A DNA stretch of 64,000 bases from Punica granatum (GCF_007655135.1 NC_045128.1:29172811-29236810); one strand, 5' to 3'. Shown: positions 33,813 to 57,932, numbered from the stretch's first letter. Notes: generated from the sequence alone by a model not told the origin. Made by a program: numbers and translations.

Positions 33813-34038
33813 ATTTTTTAATAAAACACCACTCTGTCTCTCAGAAACCTCGTACTGAAGAGAAGGGAAGACATCAATGTTAGTGTTTTTGTTTTTTTCC
33901 TTGAATGTGTACGGATTATGTCTCTTTTGTTTTGGTGGCCTCAAACAGTTTTTAGGCTGAGATTCGTCCACGTATTATTGATACTAGCCTTTTTTTTTTT
34001 TTGGGAGCATTGGTATTTGCCAATCTTTAATCTTCTAT

Positions 34039-34047
34039 CTTATATAT
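34039..34047 (-). promoter_or_regulatory. TATA box candidate for reductase copy 1
   Basis: On the - strand gatatataaga lies about 230 bp upstream of the start codon, leaving room for a leader of roughly 200 nt that includes the in-frame upstream ATG. Confidence 0.35.
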
Positions 34048-34049
34048 CC

Positions 34050-36019
34050 ATTGCTCTTATAAGCAAACGGGTACCTTATGACTATAGAAGCATCGTAATA
34101 GGTTGGTCTAGGAGTTGTTCGCAAGATAAAGTTTATATGACAGCCCAACATAGTATCATATTATGAACGAGTCTCAAGTGTCAATGAATGACCGATTTAA
34201 AGAATGGCATGGGGCCTAAATTATCAAGCTCTACAACAATTCACAAATAATGAATGAAAATCAATTGCTTTTATCAAAAAGTGAAAGTACGTGCTCCTTA
34301 CGTGTTAAACAGGAAAATTAACAATCGAATATCATTCATGAGGACAAATTGGATCGGCACTAGTCAACGCCCCCCATGTTGAACGGTAGTAAGGACCGAT
34401 CAGGCATTTGGATCGAGTGTGGACGAGGTCGTAAGGGGAATAGGAAGGTAAATTAGTTCAAATTAGGGGATTTCCAGTGTTAGATAATAAAAGCATTTGA
34501 TAGTTCATGTTCACCTCACCCAACATATGTACGTGAGATTGAGTACTGGGCTCCGGCCCACATAATGGTACTTGGGCCGAAACATCTTGGCCCATGAAGA
34601 AGGCCTTTGGGCCCTTACCAGAGCCCAACGTCCACCTCTGCTGTTCCCAATCCAAACCCGTTAACCCTGCCACATCAAATTACATCAACGGCTAAATAAA
34701 GCATCAGTCTCAGCCTCTTAGGTAACCCTCAGCACGCAAATACACATCTAACTTGAGCATAGAAGGAGGGTTCCAAGCACTGGCCTGCTATCCTTTCCTT
34801 GAGTCCTGCAACAGCGGTTGGAATCGGAAAGGCGACCTCGATGACATATATCTCGAAAAACTTCCTGCCCCATCAATACATATATGCACACACACAAATT
34901 TCATGTAACTCATCATTCCAATGATTTCTTTTTTTTTTCCCCCCCTTTTGTTCCACCACAATTTCAATATTTTGACTAATGTTATTCTGACCGGAGTTTA
35001 TAAGCAATGTACATATAGTGTTTTGAGCTAGAGGCAGTAAATATTAATGGGTAGATCAACTAAAACCAGTTATCGTTTTCCACGAGCTACTCATCGATTT
35101 TTCAACCCCCGTAAATGTTATAGATTTCGTACTGATCACACCAGCCAGACACCATTTAATACAACTTCTAATATAAATGCATGTATTACATGTGGTCATT
35201 TATAAAAAAAAAAAAAAAAGAACACATGATCACTTTTTTTATAATTAAGTTTGTGTTTGATAAAAACGAATTACGGAACGAAACATAATCGAATTTTCAT
35301 TATTTTTACTCTTTTTTTTTCATTTTTTTGCACTTTTGAAAGTTTGAACCGATGGTCATTTTATAGAATAACGCTTTTTCAGGGAAATTATCTTAGTCTT
35401 CCTCAAACTATAGAGCCGAGGTACTTTGCCCTTCGGACTATTTTTGGGTTTTAGAATAACATACTGATAAATATAAGTCTGAAGTAGGTTGAAAATCTAT
35501 TAATTTAATTTATATCACGTCATTTATTCAATATTTATCTAAAATTTTTAATTTTCTCTCGTAATACGATTACATTTCTTTCTGTTGCAGTCATTTCATT
35601 CCGTTCTGTTTTTTAATAAAAATGTTTTTCAGGTGCATGTGCATTAATATATATGGAGTATAAAAATGTAAAAATTGGTCATGCCAACAAAGTGATAATT
35701 TAAAATATATACACATCGGTTGACATTAGACCAATGGATGCTAATGTCTAACGCCAAGCCGACAGTTGGATCAGTTAATTCATGGACGGACTTTGCTACA
35801 TTTTCCATGAGGTATCGTGTTTTAGACAGTCCCCCTATCGGTAACTTGATCCTGAATATTGAACGACACGAATATTACAAAGACGGATAGTTAATTAATA
35901 ATTATAAATTAATAAAGCCTATAAATTTCCGTTGTCACCGAAAAAAAATTACCACTTATAAAATAAAACATACATACAATCACATATATTATTTATCTGT
36001 TCCCCCTTTTGGAATGTGA
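34050..36019. other. intergenic, no gene seen
   Basis: Mostly AT-rich with poly-T and poly-A runs (about 34928, 35202 and 35311). Short open frames at 34458-34673 (-) and 35251-35454 (+) show no family signature. Confidence 0.4.
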
Positions 36020-37064
36020 TTAGAAAATAAAAGGGACAAGGGCCTTGACACGTCTAGGGAAATCCTCAAACTTGGAAAGGTACCATCTCCTAGTTACACA
36101 GCTCCTTGCCATCAAGTAAATGATTGTGGCACAAGTGAAGGCAAAGACGTAAATCGTCTGAGAGATGAAGGAAAGTCCGACAAAATCAATGATCTCGAAG
36201 AGGTAATGTGGGCACGTAACCAAATCGAATAGCCCCCCACTTGGGATTTTATACTCCTTCTCACCTTGCGACTTCCGCAGCCTGGACAGGACAAGATGGT
36301 GGTAGAAGTTGCCCGCCATCCCAGTCAGGAAGAGCACGACCCCGTGATAGGTCAGGTCGATCCTGGGCTTGGGGAGGTCTCGGGATAAGTACTGGATGTA
36401 GATGGAGATTGCGGTGAAGACGAAGTAGCTTAGGGAGATGTCGGACATGGAGCCCACGGCCATTAAACCGCTGAACTTGTGGACGAACAGAACCTGAAAA
36501 AATGGCGGGCAATAATCAGAATGAAGGAAACTTAAGAAGGGCTACAAAAATCATTGATTCTTTTTTCTAATCGGTGCAACTGCGTGTCTTTTAACTTATT
36601 GATTAAAACTAATCCGACTTAAATATCGATTTGGTCCACGTCATGAGGTGCCTCTGATGATAATATTGCAATCGGTTAAAATCCACTAGCTGGAGCTCAA
36701 TTTTAGTTAAGTTAGAAATCATTGAGTTTACCTCAAGAACCCTCTTTAAGAAATGGAGGGTAAGAGCGGCTCTGAGGATGAGGAAGCGGAGGTCCTTGCT
36801 ATTGCCGACGGGAAAGACCCAGAAGGATGCGGCTCCAAGGAGGATGGCCGGCATGTAGATAATGAGCATGCCTGTCCGGCTTTGAAGCCGCGCCTCCCTC
36901 GCTGGAGAGTTGATGCTCCAGAACTTGGAGTACTTCAGGTGCGTCCCCCTCAACTCTGACAGACCCGCATTAGCCGTCCCCACCGTGCTGAACACTGTCA
37001 ACACCGTGATGAACACCGACTGCGGTGGCGGGTACGCGAAGCTCAGCATTGCCAGCCACGCCAT
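36020..37064 (-). CDS. steroid 5-alpha-reductase-family protein, copy 2
   Basis: Exons 36732-37064 and 36020-36493 give 268 residues. Exon 2 is 474 nt, exactly as in copy 1, and the intron falls at the same codon, after KRVLE. It is the same multi-pass protein with FAYPPPQSVFITVLTVF, LRGTHLKYSKFWSINSP, NFYHHLVLSRLR, YKIPSGGLFDLVTCPHY and WYLSKFEDFPRRVKALVPF. No frameshift or stop is seen. The ATG at 37064 aligns with the other copies; an in-frame ATG further upstream (37121) adds unrelated sequence. A TATA-like box lies about 90 bp upstream. The enzymatic substrate is unknown. Confidence 0.88.
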
Positions 37065-37151
37065 CTTAACAGATAAAAGTGAAACAGCCCCTCTCTCTCT
37101 CACTCTCGGAAATTTTACCATAAGTATGGTAATTAGTGGGTTGATAAGACA

Positions 37152-37159
37152 CTTATATA
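37152..37159 (-). promoter_or_regulatory. TATA box candidate for reductase copy 2
   Basis: On the - strand ctatataag lies about 90 bp before the start codon at 37064, a usual plant spacing for a short leader. Confidence 0.45.
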
Positions 37160-37298
37160 GGTCTGTATTTACCTTTTTTCCCCCTTCTTTTTATATTAAA
37201 CACTAGTAGCACGTCTGGTGCTGCTGCTGCCTACTGGTTTGATATATGTATTTTGAAAAAAAAATACAATTATAAAATAAAAAAAAATAACCAATAAA

Positions 37299-37474
37299 GA
37301 TTGGTTCAAGTGGTTCGACACTTATTTTCTTTAAGTAAAGTCAGGAGTTCGAATCTTGTGGATAGAGAAAATCCTTGATTAGGAGAATTTTATCCAAAGT
37401 GGACCGACCCCTTTCGAACTGGATAAGTCGGAGTCCGTTGGGTTACCGAATATCAAGGTACATAAAAAAAAAAA
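37299..37474 (+). mobile_element. tRNA-derived SINE (Au-like)
   Basis: It starts gattggttcaagtggttcga (box A region), then aggagttcgaatcttgtgg (box B), and ends ttgggttaccgaatatcaag, gtac and a poly-A run at about 37463-37474. It is about 175 bp long. The head and tail match the split SINE in GH3 copy 1, so two copies of one family are present. It lies upstream of reductase copy 2. Confidence 0.75.
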
Positions 37475-37915
37475 TTGGAGACTGACAGACTTCGCTAGCA
37501 CGTGAGTTTCGGCATCGTTTACGATCTCTGCCGAGCGGTCTTAGGGCCGGCAAAGCCAAATTTATGATTGATTTGAAGATTGGCATGGGGAATAAATTAT
37601 TTATCAAATTGTTAGCAAAATCGGCAATAATAATTTCACGATTAAATTAATATAGTAATGGATCTCTTTTTTAAAATAGGGACATGGAGAATCTTTATTA
37701 TGCACAAAAAAGGAATACAGTTATAGTTTATGTCAATCTCTTCATCCACATAATAGGGAAAAATACTATAATAATAATAATAATTGATCTCGTGACCCGC
37801 AAAATGCCGTTTGAATCGCTAATGACACCCCCTATCGGTCGTACCTACTGTTTTATGTTCTCGTCGATTTCTGTAATTTAACGAACACATCTTTTGTTGG
37901 CTTATATTAAATATA

Positions 37916-38858
37916 GAGTTAAGTGCACTTTGCCTCCCAACTTATGAGGTAAGTTTGGATTTACCCCTTAACCTTCAACTTTTTGCGGAGTACCCACCGA
38001 CCTTATTGGAAAATATGCAAGGTATCCCCTCAACCAATTTCCGTTCAAAATTCCAGTAAAAGATGACACATGACACTTCCATGTAATTTTAAAAATGGTA
38101 AAATCGTTAATTGATTTCCTACAATTAAAAGAAAATGAAAAAAAACAATTGAAATTTGAAATTAGGGCATGATCTTCCTTCCCCCGCTGCCTTCTCATAT
38201 CCTTGCAGAGTGGGGAACAATAAATTATGGTTCCACGCCTATGACAATCAGAGGTATTGTTGCTAAAAAGTAGCAAAAACACTCCAAGTGTGAGATCAAC
38301 CATTTGCAGCTAAATTTTTATTTGGTCAAGTAAATTATCCTTAGGTGTAAACACTCCATTGTCTACGAGTATTTCCAGTACAGTAAAATATTGCTCTCGC
38401 AACGCAAAATTTAATTCCAATATGTTGATCACATCATATATTTGTCAAAATGGTGGAGTCCATAACTGAAGTAATTTATGAGATTTCTAATTTTTCTTTT
38501 TGATAGAGATAAAAAGAAAAAGAATGGATTATTTCTTTTCTTTTCCAATTTGACATTCCTCAATCTGCAAGGATATGAGAAGGCATCAGGTGGAGGAGGA
38601 TTGTGCCCTAATTCCCAAATTCAATTGTTCTTTTCGTTTTCTTATAGTTGTAGGTAATCAATTAACGATTTTACCATACTTAATATGACATGTGAGCGAC
38701 ATGTGCATCTTTCGGCCGGAATTTTGATCGGAATTTGATTAAGGGGGCATCCTGCTTATTTTCTTGTAAGGTCGGTGGGTACTTCGCAAAAATTTGAAGG
38801 TTAGGGGACAAACTCAAACTCACTGCATAGGTTAGGGGGGGCAAAATGCATTTAGCTC
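37916..38858. mobile_element. Mutator-like non-autonomous element, 943 bp
   Basis: Inverted repeats of about 300 bp: left gagttaagtgcactttgcct mirrors right ggcaaaatgcatttagctc, continuing through caattaacgattttacca and a shared ctgcaaggatatgagaaggc. The 9-bp flanks ttaaatata at 37907-37915 and 38859-38867 are identical, as for Mutator-type insertion. No transposase is present. It lies between reductase copies 2 and 3. Confidence 0.87.
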
Positions 38859-39165
38859 TTAAATATAAATAGATTGACTCTGCTAATAACCATTTATCTA
38901 TTCACGCATGTCAGAAATTAATCATTCAGGACTTCATATTTACTAGGAGAGGGCCCATGATTTTGTTTCTTCTTCAAAGGTCGATCATTATGTAAAAGAG
39001 TCAGTCCATTCTTTCGTTTGCTAATTAACCTTCACGCAGATCATTATTTAACAGTCAGAGGGACACGATATCAGAAAATGTGAAAAATCAATAGACGACT
39101 AGGAAACAACACAGACAATCATCGCATATTATTTATCGATTTTTTTTTTGGAGCGTGGAATTATA

Positions 39166-40156
39166 TTAGAAAATAAAAGGGAAAAGGGCCTTGACACGTC
39201 TAGGGAAATCCTCAAACTTGGAGGGGTACCATCTCCTGGTCGCATAACTCCTTCCCATCAAGTAAATGGTTGAGCCAAGAGTGAATGCAGTGCAGTAAAT
39301 CGTCTGAGAGATGAAGGATAGCCCGATGAAATCTATGATTTCAAAGAGGTAATGAGGGCATGTAACCAAGCTGAAGAACCCGCCCTCCGGGATTTTCCAC
39401 TCCTTCTCGCCTCGTGCGCCCCGCAGTCTGGACAGGATGAGGTGGTGGTAAAAGTTGCCAGCTAATCCAATCAGGAAGAGCACGACCCCGGATAGGTCAG
39501 GTCGATCCCGGGCTCGGGGAGGTAGAGGGAAAGATACTGGGTGTAGATTGAGGACGCGGTGAAGATGAAGTAGATGAGGGAGATGAGGCACATGGAGTCC
39601 ACGGCCGTTAAACCGCTGAACTTGTGGACGAACAAAACCTGAACAATGGCAACAACAACGATCATAAGGAAAGAAAATCTTAGTTTAGTATGCATTTGGT
39701 GGCCAGGACCAAGCCGACATGCGAATGGCGGGATGTCTCAGCCAATAAGTTGAGACATCTGTGTTCTCACAAAAAAAAAAAGTTAGTCTAATTAAGGGAA
39801 GATTATTCATGTATTGTAACCTCAAGAACCCTTTTTAAGAAATGGAGGGTAAGAGCGGCTCTGAGGAGGAGGAAGCGGAGGCTGTTGTCGCCAGCAGGGA
39901 AGATGAAGAAGCTGAAGGACATGACTGCAAAGAGGGGGGCTGGCATGTAGATCACCAGCATGCCGATCCGGCTTGAAACCCGGGCCTCTTTCACTGGAGA
40001 GTTGATGTTCCAGAACTTGGAGTACTTCAAATGGCTCCCCCGTACCTCCGACAGACCCGCATTGGCCAACCCCACCAAGCTGATCACCGCCGTAGCCGTG
40101 ATGAGCACCGAAGGCGGTGGTGGGTGAACAAAGCTCAGTATCATTGGCCACACCAT
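39166..40156 (-). pseudogene. steroid 5-alpha-reductase-family, copy 3, frameshifted
   Basis: Exon 1 (39821-40156) is intact: MVWPMILSFVHPPPPS through LRFLLLRAALTLHFLKRVLE. Exon 2 (39166-39638) is 473 nt instead of 474. At about 39489-39491 the sequence reads ccccggatagg where copy 2 has ccccgtgatagg, so one base is missing. Translation leaves the family frame after IDLTYPG and stops two to three codons later. Downstream, the other frame still encodes NFYHHLILSRLR, VTCPHYLFEIIDF and FEDFPRRVKALFPFIF with no further damage. The break is therefore recent, or is an assembly error. Splice sites are preserved. Confidence refers to identity and frameshift; loss of function is inferred. Confidence 0.8.
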
Positions 40157-40329
40157 CTTAATTGGTCAAACACCTCTATCCCTTTACGAACCTTTGTTTC
40201 TTTGGTTACGTCTAGCGGAACTTTAGATTATATTAAGAGAAAATAAGGAAAGTGTAGGTGGTAAGACATCTCTTTTCTATGAAAAATTCCATTTTTGATA
40301 CTTTTCGGTATAAGGAGATATGTGGTTCT

Positions 40330-40446
40330 AGTACGATGAAAAGAAATCCTAATAGTTAGTAAAGGGGTACTAAAAGTCCTACATTGAGTATCAAACTCAG
40401 TACCTCTTGGACCAGACAAAGACGTACGTCATTACGCTACACCATC
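40330..40446 (-). mobile_element. possible tRNA-derived SINE head
   Basis: On the - strand tggtgtagcgtaatgacgtac resembles box A, and ctgagtttgatactcaatg resembles box B at SINE-like spacing. The 3' end could not be fixed; it may extend to about 40230. Confidence 0.35.
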
Positions 40447-40849
40447 TTTGATCCTAATTTTATTACTTATTTTGGTGAGATCACTGATATATTAAAAGGA
40501 ATTCACTTCCTTCAGGAGGCTCCTTAAAGGGGTTAATTGCAATGACCAATCAAAGAGTGTCACGTCATCATATGTCGGGATAATGTCAGTAACGAAATAA
40601 TAAGAAACTTGTGAAATAGCAAGACACTTGTTATTTAACAAGAAACTCATTATTTTATTCAAAAAAAAGAAACTTATTATTTTTTTAATATAATAAGATA
40701 CATGTTAAATAATAAAAAACTTACTATTTTATAAAAAATTTGTTATTTTGAATACAACAAAACTTTTATTGAATAACAATTTCCTTGCTAAATAACAAGA
40801 ATCTTGTTCTTTTTTGGAGGATCCTTAAAAACTCACTTTTTAGGAGCCT

Positions 40850-41275
40850 CCTAACCCTAAACACTTAGGGGCCCAAGTCCGTATAAACCTAATAAAAATT
40901 TAATATGGTATCAGAGTGGGTTATGCTTTTGCATGCCCACGTGGGCTCACATTAAGCCAACCCAATGTTGAGTGCAGCCAAAGTGTGCCTCGTGTTAGTC
41001 CCCTCTCGCCCAAGCACGGAAGACGAGCCCGGCTCGAGGTCAATTATTGAGAGCAGGTGTTTAAGGGCATGTGATAACGTGTCGGTAGAAATAGACCACA
41101 CGTTGCACGTGAAGGCGGGTGTTGAAGAGTAAAATGGGATAAATCTCACATCGGAAAATAAAATGAAAATCAATGGGTTAATATATGATTTGAGTATCAC
41201 CACTTATAAGCTTGAACTTTTAAGTGGATATGGGCCCAGATCCGTATAAATCTAATGAAAATTTAATAACACTCT
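40850..41275 (+). mobile_element. TRIM retroelement remnant with primer-binding site
   Basis: The short direct repeats gggcccaagtccgtataaac and gggcccagatccgtataaat mark the ends of two LTRs. Right after the first comes tggtatcagagtggg, a near-exact initiator-Met tRNA primer-binding site. The purine-rich gaaggcggg before tgttgaagag marks the start of the 3' LTR near 41118, which contains tctcacatcggaaaata. The 5' LTR is truncated. There is no coding capacity, as is normal for TRIMs. A related piece lies at 63239-63450. Confidence 0.7.
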
Positions 41276-43263
41276 CATATTAAAATCTGCTTTTAAATTA
41301 GATTATATATATATATATATATATATCTCTTTTGTAGGTGTGCATCACTTGATATCCAAAAGCTTAGTGAATATCGACTAATTCATATTCGAGTCGTATG
41401 TAAGGCTCACATATGTGAGTAAAATTTTTTCAATTGTAAATTTTCTTCATTAATAAGACTCACATATAAAAAAAAATTGGTTACACTCACATATGAAACT
41501 TATTTAAGGAAAAAGGTGCCGAATTACCATTAACAAATCAATATCGTATTTTTTTGTTTACTCTCTTTCATTTTTCTCCGCTGTTTTTTAATTGCTGAAT
41601 CTTTGGATATTTGATTGATCTTTTGCTTTGGTGCCTGGCCCTGACAATTTATAACCTGATGTTGGTCCCCTATATTTCTTTTATCGCTTTTCAATCTATT
41701 TAATTGATGCTAGTACATTTTAATATTAATGGCGCAAAAATCGTGTGCGCTCTACATAAATTTTTAATCCGATTTGTTTCAAAGCATAATGCAATTAAAT
41801 TTCTTTTTTGCGTGAAAATGGGGAGCCAAAGCCCATATAACACAATTAAATTGAGTTGATGTAGAAAAGGCTTCGTTCGTAGTGAAAACTCAGTTTGATC
41901 TTTCGTCAATATTCATCTAACTAAAGTTTTTTAAGTTAATTCATGCTTGGACTCCTAAAGAGAGTTTGTTCTAAGGTTAACAATGGATGATTGGCAATTA
42001 CAATAACTAGATACAAGCCCTTGCAAGGCGCAAGTGCTTAAGAAAAGTAATGAAGTGTAATTTATATGATACTCATCTTATTTAATATATTATACAAACT
42101 GTTAACTTTTTAAGAAATTAATTGGTAATTACAGTTGACGATTTTCAATATAACATATAATTATCATAAATCCAATAACACTAAAATAATGAAAGCATCA
42201 AGATAATTTAGAGAACTAAGCATTATCAAAATGGATTCGTCACATCTCGCTCTGCAACTTTTATATATAAATTATTGATGGTGTAATTAAATGAGAAAGA
42301 GAAAGAGAAGTTAAGGGATTCGATCTTTTATGAAGTTGAGAATTAATTTGTTTAAAAATTTCAAGGATATTTAATTAAAAAAGTGTAAGGAGGAATATAA
42401 CAAGCTCCATTATTTCAAGGAGATCCGATACGTTTTGGGTTCTCCAAAAGGATGTATCAACAATGAAACGAACGCAACAGCATTGTACTTATTTTACCTA
42501 ATATAATAAACCAATCAGGTTTCTGAGGCGTACCACATTTTTGTATTTTTATTTTGTACGCATTGATTCTCATTAAATCTTCAATAAAACATTTATGTTG
42601 GAAAAAGACCGTACACCTTTTCAAGTAATCCTTTTACAAGAAACCTCAAAGTATAACCACCCAAAATTTGTATAAAATAACTCATATAATAGAAAGGACC
42701 CATAATTGAAATCACAAAAGATTTTGCCATTGGTGAGTTTACGATTATGACTTGTTATTCTAAAAAGATAGAATCTTGAAATTCACGCGATCAATAATAT
42801 GTATCCCATTGGTTTTCTTCTGAAAAACAATCAAGCGCATTCTGTCCGTATTGCCAGCATATTGCACACTAAATTTAAGTATGAGATAACAATAAAATTT
42901 GACTATAGTTGTGAGGCAAAAGAGGGGCTTAACTAATACAACGATATTATAGATTTGCTTTTTGTTACAAAGGAGAAATCTATGGGACTATAAGTAAGGG
43001 AAATAAAAAGTTAAATGACAGGGCGTGAATAATCTCATTAATAAAAATTGAACTAGATAAGAGCATGTGCCATTATTTCTCGGAATAATTTTAGTTATTG
43101 GAAGAGGACATGATTGATATTTCAAGGCTTAAAAAACTTCAATTACATAGAAGGAGGATTTACGCAAATAAACCAGATAGAAAGAAACGATGACTGGGGA
43201 CCAAATTTAACGGGAGGTGAAAGTAGAAGGGCCAGGGAAGAAATAAGGCATGTCCCCATCATA
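41276..43263. other. AT-rich intergenic DNA, no gene seen
   Basis: Contains a (TA)n run at about 41308-41326 and scattered short frames with no recognisable product. Nothing further can be supported. Confidence 0.4.
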
Positions 43264-43825
43264 CTAAGGAGGGATCGCAATTGTGTTTGTAAAAATCCGT
43301 ATCAGTGGGATAACCACACCATTTTTAGTACTGCATAACCGCACCAAATGGTTATAGTACATATATGGTTTTTAATATCAAAAACCGTTGCGGTGGTGCG
43401 GTGTGAATATGGTTTTGATGAAAAAATCGTGGATAAAACTGTACCGCAATATTTATATTTTTATACATATAGATTAGACCGATTTTTCAACAAATTTTCC
43501 AAACGCAATCCTAATCCAACTTGATTTCTTAATTTATCTATCAATAAGCTAAAAAATTTATAAAGATAGAATACTTATCTAAGGGTAATCTTTATTTATA
43601 AGATTTTATTTAATTTATCTCTTTAATTGTTATGCTTTTTTAGAATTTTATTTAACTTAATTTTACAGTACGGTGCGGATAACTGCGGGTTTTTGGCAAT
43701 GCGGATATGATTTTCAATTTTCAAAACCGCGACGGATATGATGCGGATACAGTCACAGTTTTATATCGCATTGCAGCTGCGCTTCTCATGGTATCCGCAC
43801 TACGTCCGCACCGCTGCCATCCCTA
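43264..43825. mobile_element. hAT-like MITE with GTGCGG motifs
   Basis: The right end ccgctgccatccctaatagt and the left end taaggagggatcgcaattg are weakly inverted. Subterminal repeats of GTGCGG/CCGCAC and GCGGATA/TATCCGC run in both directions, typical of a known style of plant hAT MITE. No clear 8-bp duplication was found, so the borders are approximate. Confidence 0.5.
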
Positions 43826-46434
43826 ATAGTAAGTTTCGCGGATGACAATTTTCATTGGATAAAATAGTAATAGTTAGAAATCCGATTTGATTCGTGAAAC
43901 CGTTGGTTTATAGAAAAAAAAAATTAAACCAACGTGTCTATCTGAAAATTTAATAATTTCACAGATCTACACTCTATCGTGTAATTAATTAATTAATTAT
44001 AGTTTCTTAGTTTGGGTCTTTTTCACCATCAAACATATCGGATACCGCCAACTTGTAAATTTACTATAACCAATACATTCAAGTCAGAACCTTGATATCG
44101 TATCATCTTATGAAAGGTGCTCCTATCACATCATTGGATGTGCTCCGGTCACATTTTTTCCTTTGCATTGATCTCAATGGATTTGTTGCATTGTTTCTTT
44201 TCTCGCAATCTCTTTTCTTGAATATTTTACTTTGTACACATTTTTGTAATATCAATAGACAATCATTGATTGTTGAGTTAAAAAATATCATCTTAAGAAA
44301 GGTTATGGAGGGGGTGAAATGATATGAATTATGGAAGTTCATTACCTTTATCTGCATAAACACGATTAGAGGGTGAACTAGAATGAAAATATTGAAAAAG
44401 ATTATAATCCTTAATTATTCTTTATTATATTATTTTAATGGTTGATTTTCATAGTACTCGGTAACCCATCAATTTGGATTAACATTATAGACATTATAAA
44501 AGGTTTATATTAGTGTTTGTTATACCTTCTTAATCCTCCTCCTCTTAACATTGTGTGAGTTAGATTTGGAGGGAGAGTGTTCTCCCTTATTTGGGAGATT
44601 TGTTTGAGGGAGAGGAAAGGAAAATGATGGATTTGAAGAGAAACACTCCCTCCATTTTTATTCATTGTTAAGAAATTCATAACCCTCCAAAATGAGGGAA
44701 TTTAGAGGAAGTCATGTATTTTTTACCGAAAGTAATTCCTTAATTCAGGTGTCAAAGAAAGTGCAGCTACGAAATATTTGTTTTTCTTTTCTTGTCCATA
44801 AATTTTGCTCTTTCATATCAATAAATTAAATACTTTTATTACAAGGACATATTGCACTTGTCAAGCACAATTGGAGAGAGAGGATCAAAACAAACAAAAT
44901 ACAAAGAATCACTAGCCAGTTCTTCAATGGCTTCTGAGAGGCTGTTTTCTTCTGCAAGTTCTTAGCTCCTAGAAGCCCAATTCTCATTGAACTCTTAATA
45001 CAAAATTGATTTTCAAGATGTTCTACTTTATTGAAATGTTATATCGATATTTCGACCTTTTGTTGTCTTTTTTGTTCTTGTTGGTAATGTCAAACTAGAA
45101 TCATAAATTGTTTAAACAGTATGCTGCGAAGACCATCATTTGCTCCTGCTGTCTCCATGGTCTTGGATTCACTTCTTGCCAGAAAGTCCTATGACTTGAC
45201 AGGAACTAGGCTCAGCCTCGTCCAATATAACACAGTCATATACAAGTTATGGCTAAACCTAAAGGTTCCCGGCTGAAGTCCTAGTTTCCGTCATCGCCCA
45301 TGTCATTATGTCATTTGGGATCTCCCATCCTCGACACGACACCGTAGAAAACTAATTAGAGACCGCAAGCAAGACCAGCTGCATCGACACATTTTCAAAT
45401 ATCCATTAACCATAATCATCGGACCACTGCATCACCACTTGCATTGCTTTGAGATAAGGAGCAATTAGCATCAGTGTCCAATGCCGTGGCCCTCTCAATT
45501 AATGACTAGTAAGTACATCCTGCCACTCAAGATGTATTGTCGGTATGCAGCTTACGATGGCAGCGTCCACGTTTACATCAACACGAGCTTGGAGGCAGGC
45601 GTTTCCAAACACATACCTATATCAGTGTATTGAAACTAAGCTCCTCAATGAAAAGGGAAGACACAGCAACACCACCTAATCGAAAAGAAGACTTATCCGG
45701 CACAAAGTACCCAAAAAACGAAAAACTGAGCCAAGGGATGATCAAATTAACAATCGTGTCGCAAAATCAACTATTACAACAAGCACTGTTCGAGAATTGA
45801 CAGATCCAGGAACCGCGAAATACTTATTTAACGAGGGGCAGGGAAGCGAGCAAAACCCCCCAACAGACAGCTAGCTGCAGAGGATGTCAAGCCCTCTGGA
45901 TCTCGGACTTGGCCTCAGGGCACGGACCAGCAAATACTCTTAAGAGGAGCAGCATTCTATAAGGGGCAAAAAAGGAAGGAAAAAAAAAAAGAAGAGTCCC
46001 CCTCAATTTTTCCTAATACACATATAAAGAATCAGAGAAGAGAGGGAAAAGGAAGAGAAAGAAAACAAATGAGAAAGACGCAAACTATACTCCCTATACA
46101 TCACCCACCCCAAAATTTGTATCTTTTCCTCTCTGGCAAATTACAACTATAGGCCACAACATGACAGACTCCCACCAACTTCGCCTCAAAGATCGGGTGC
46201 CCCCTGAGGGTTGAGGCGAGAGACAACTTCGGGTTCTGAGATAACAGAATTCGCAGAGTAGAGAAACCTTAACTAATCGTCCGGCCACCGAAGCAATTCT
46301 ACTCGAACATCTCACAACACTTTCTAAAGCTCTTGATGAATAGGGAGGGCGAGCTTTTCACCTTTTCCAAGTTCCACAGCTGCTTCTTTGCTAACGGTAT
46401 CTATCGGATTTGGGCCAAAGAAATGTGACTGCAC
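43826..46434. other. intergenic and 3' flank of the deubiquitinase gene
   Basis: No protein family was recognised in the short frames here (for example 44092-44322, 45537-45800). The last few hundred bases before 46434 are likely 3' UTR of the gene on the - strand. A small inverted pair, ggagggagagtgttctccc and gaaacactccctcc, lies at about 44568-44660. Confidence 0.4.

Positions 46435-57932
<11,498 letters not shown>

Noticed and set aside
33813..33971. N-terminal extension of reductase copy 1 from an upstream in-frame ATG
   Set aside because: The added 53 residues have no counterpart in the other copies or in the family; more likely leader sequence.
44568..44660. Short inverted pair ggagggagagtgttctccc / gaaacactccctcc
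   Set aside because: The arms are short and imperfect with no target duplication, so it is not enough to call an element.
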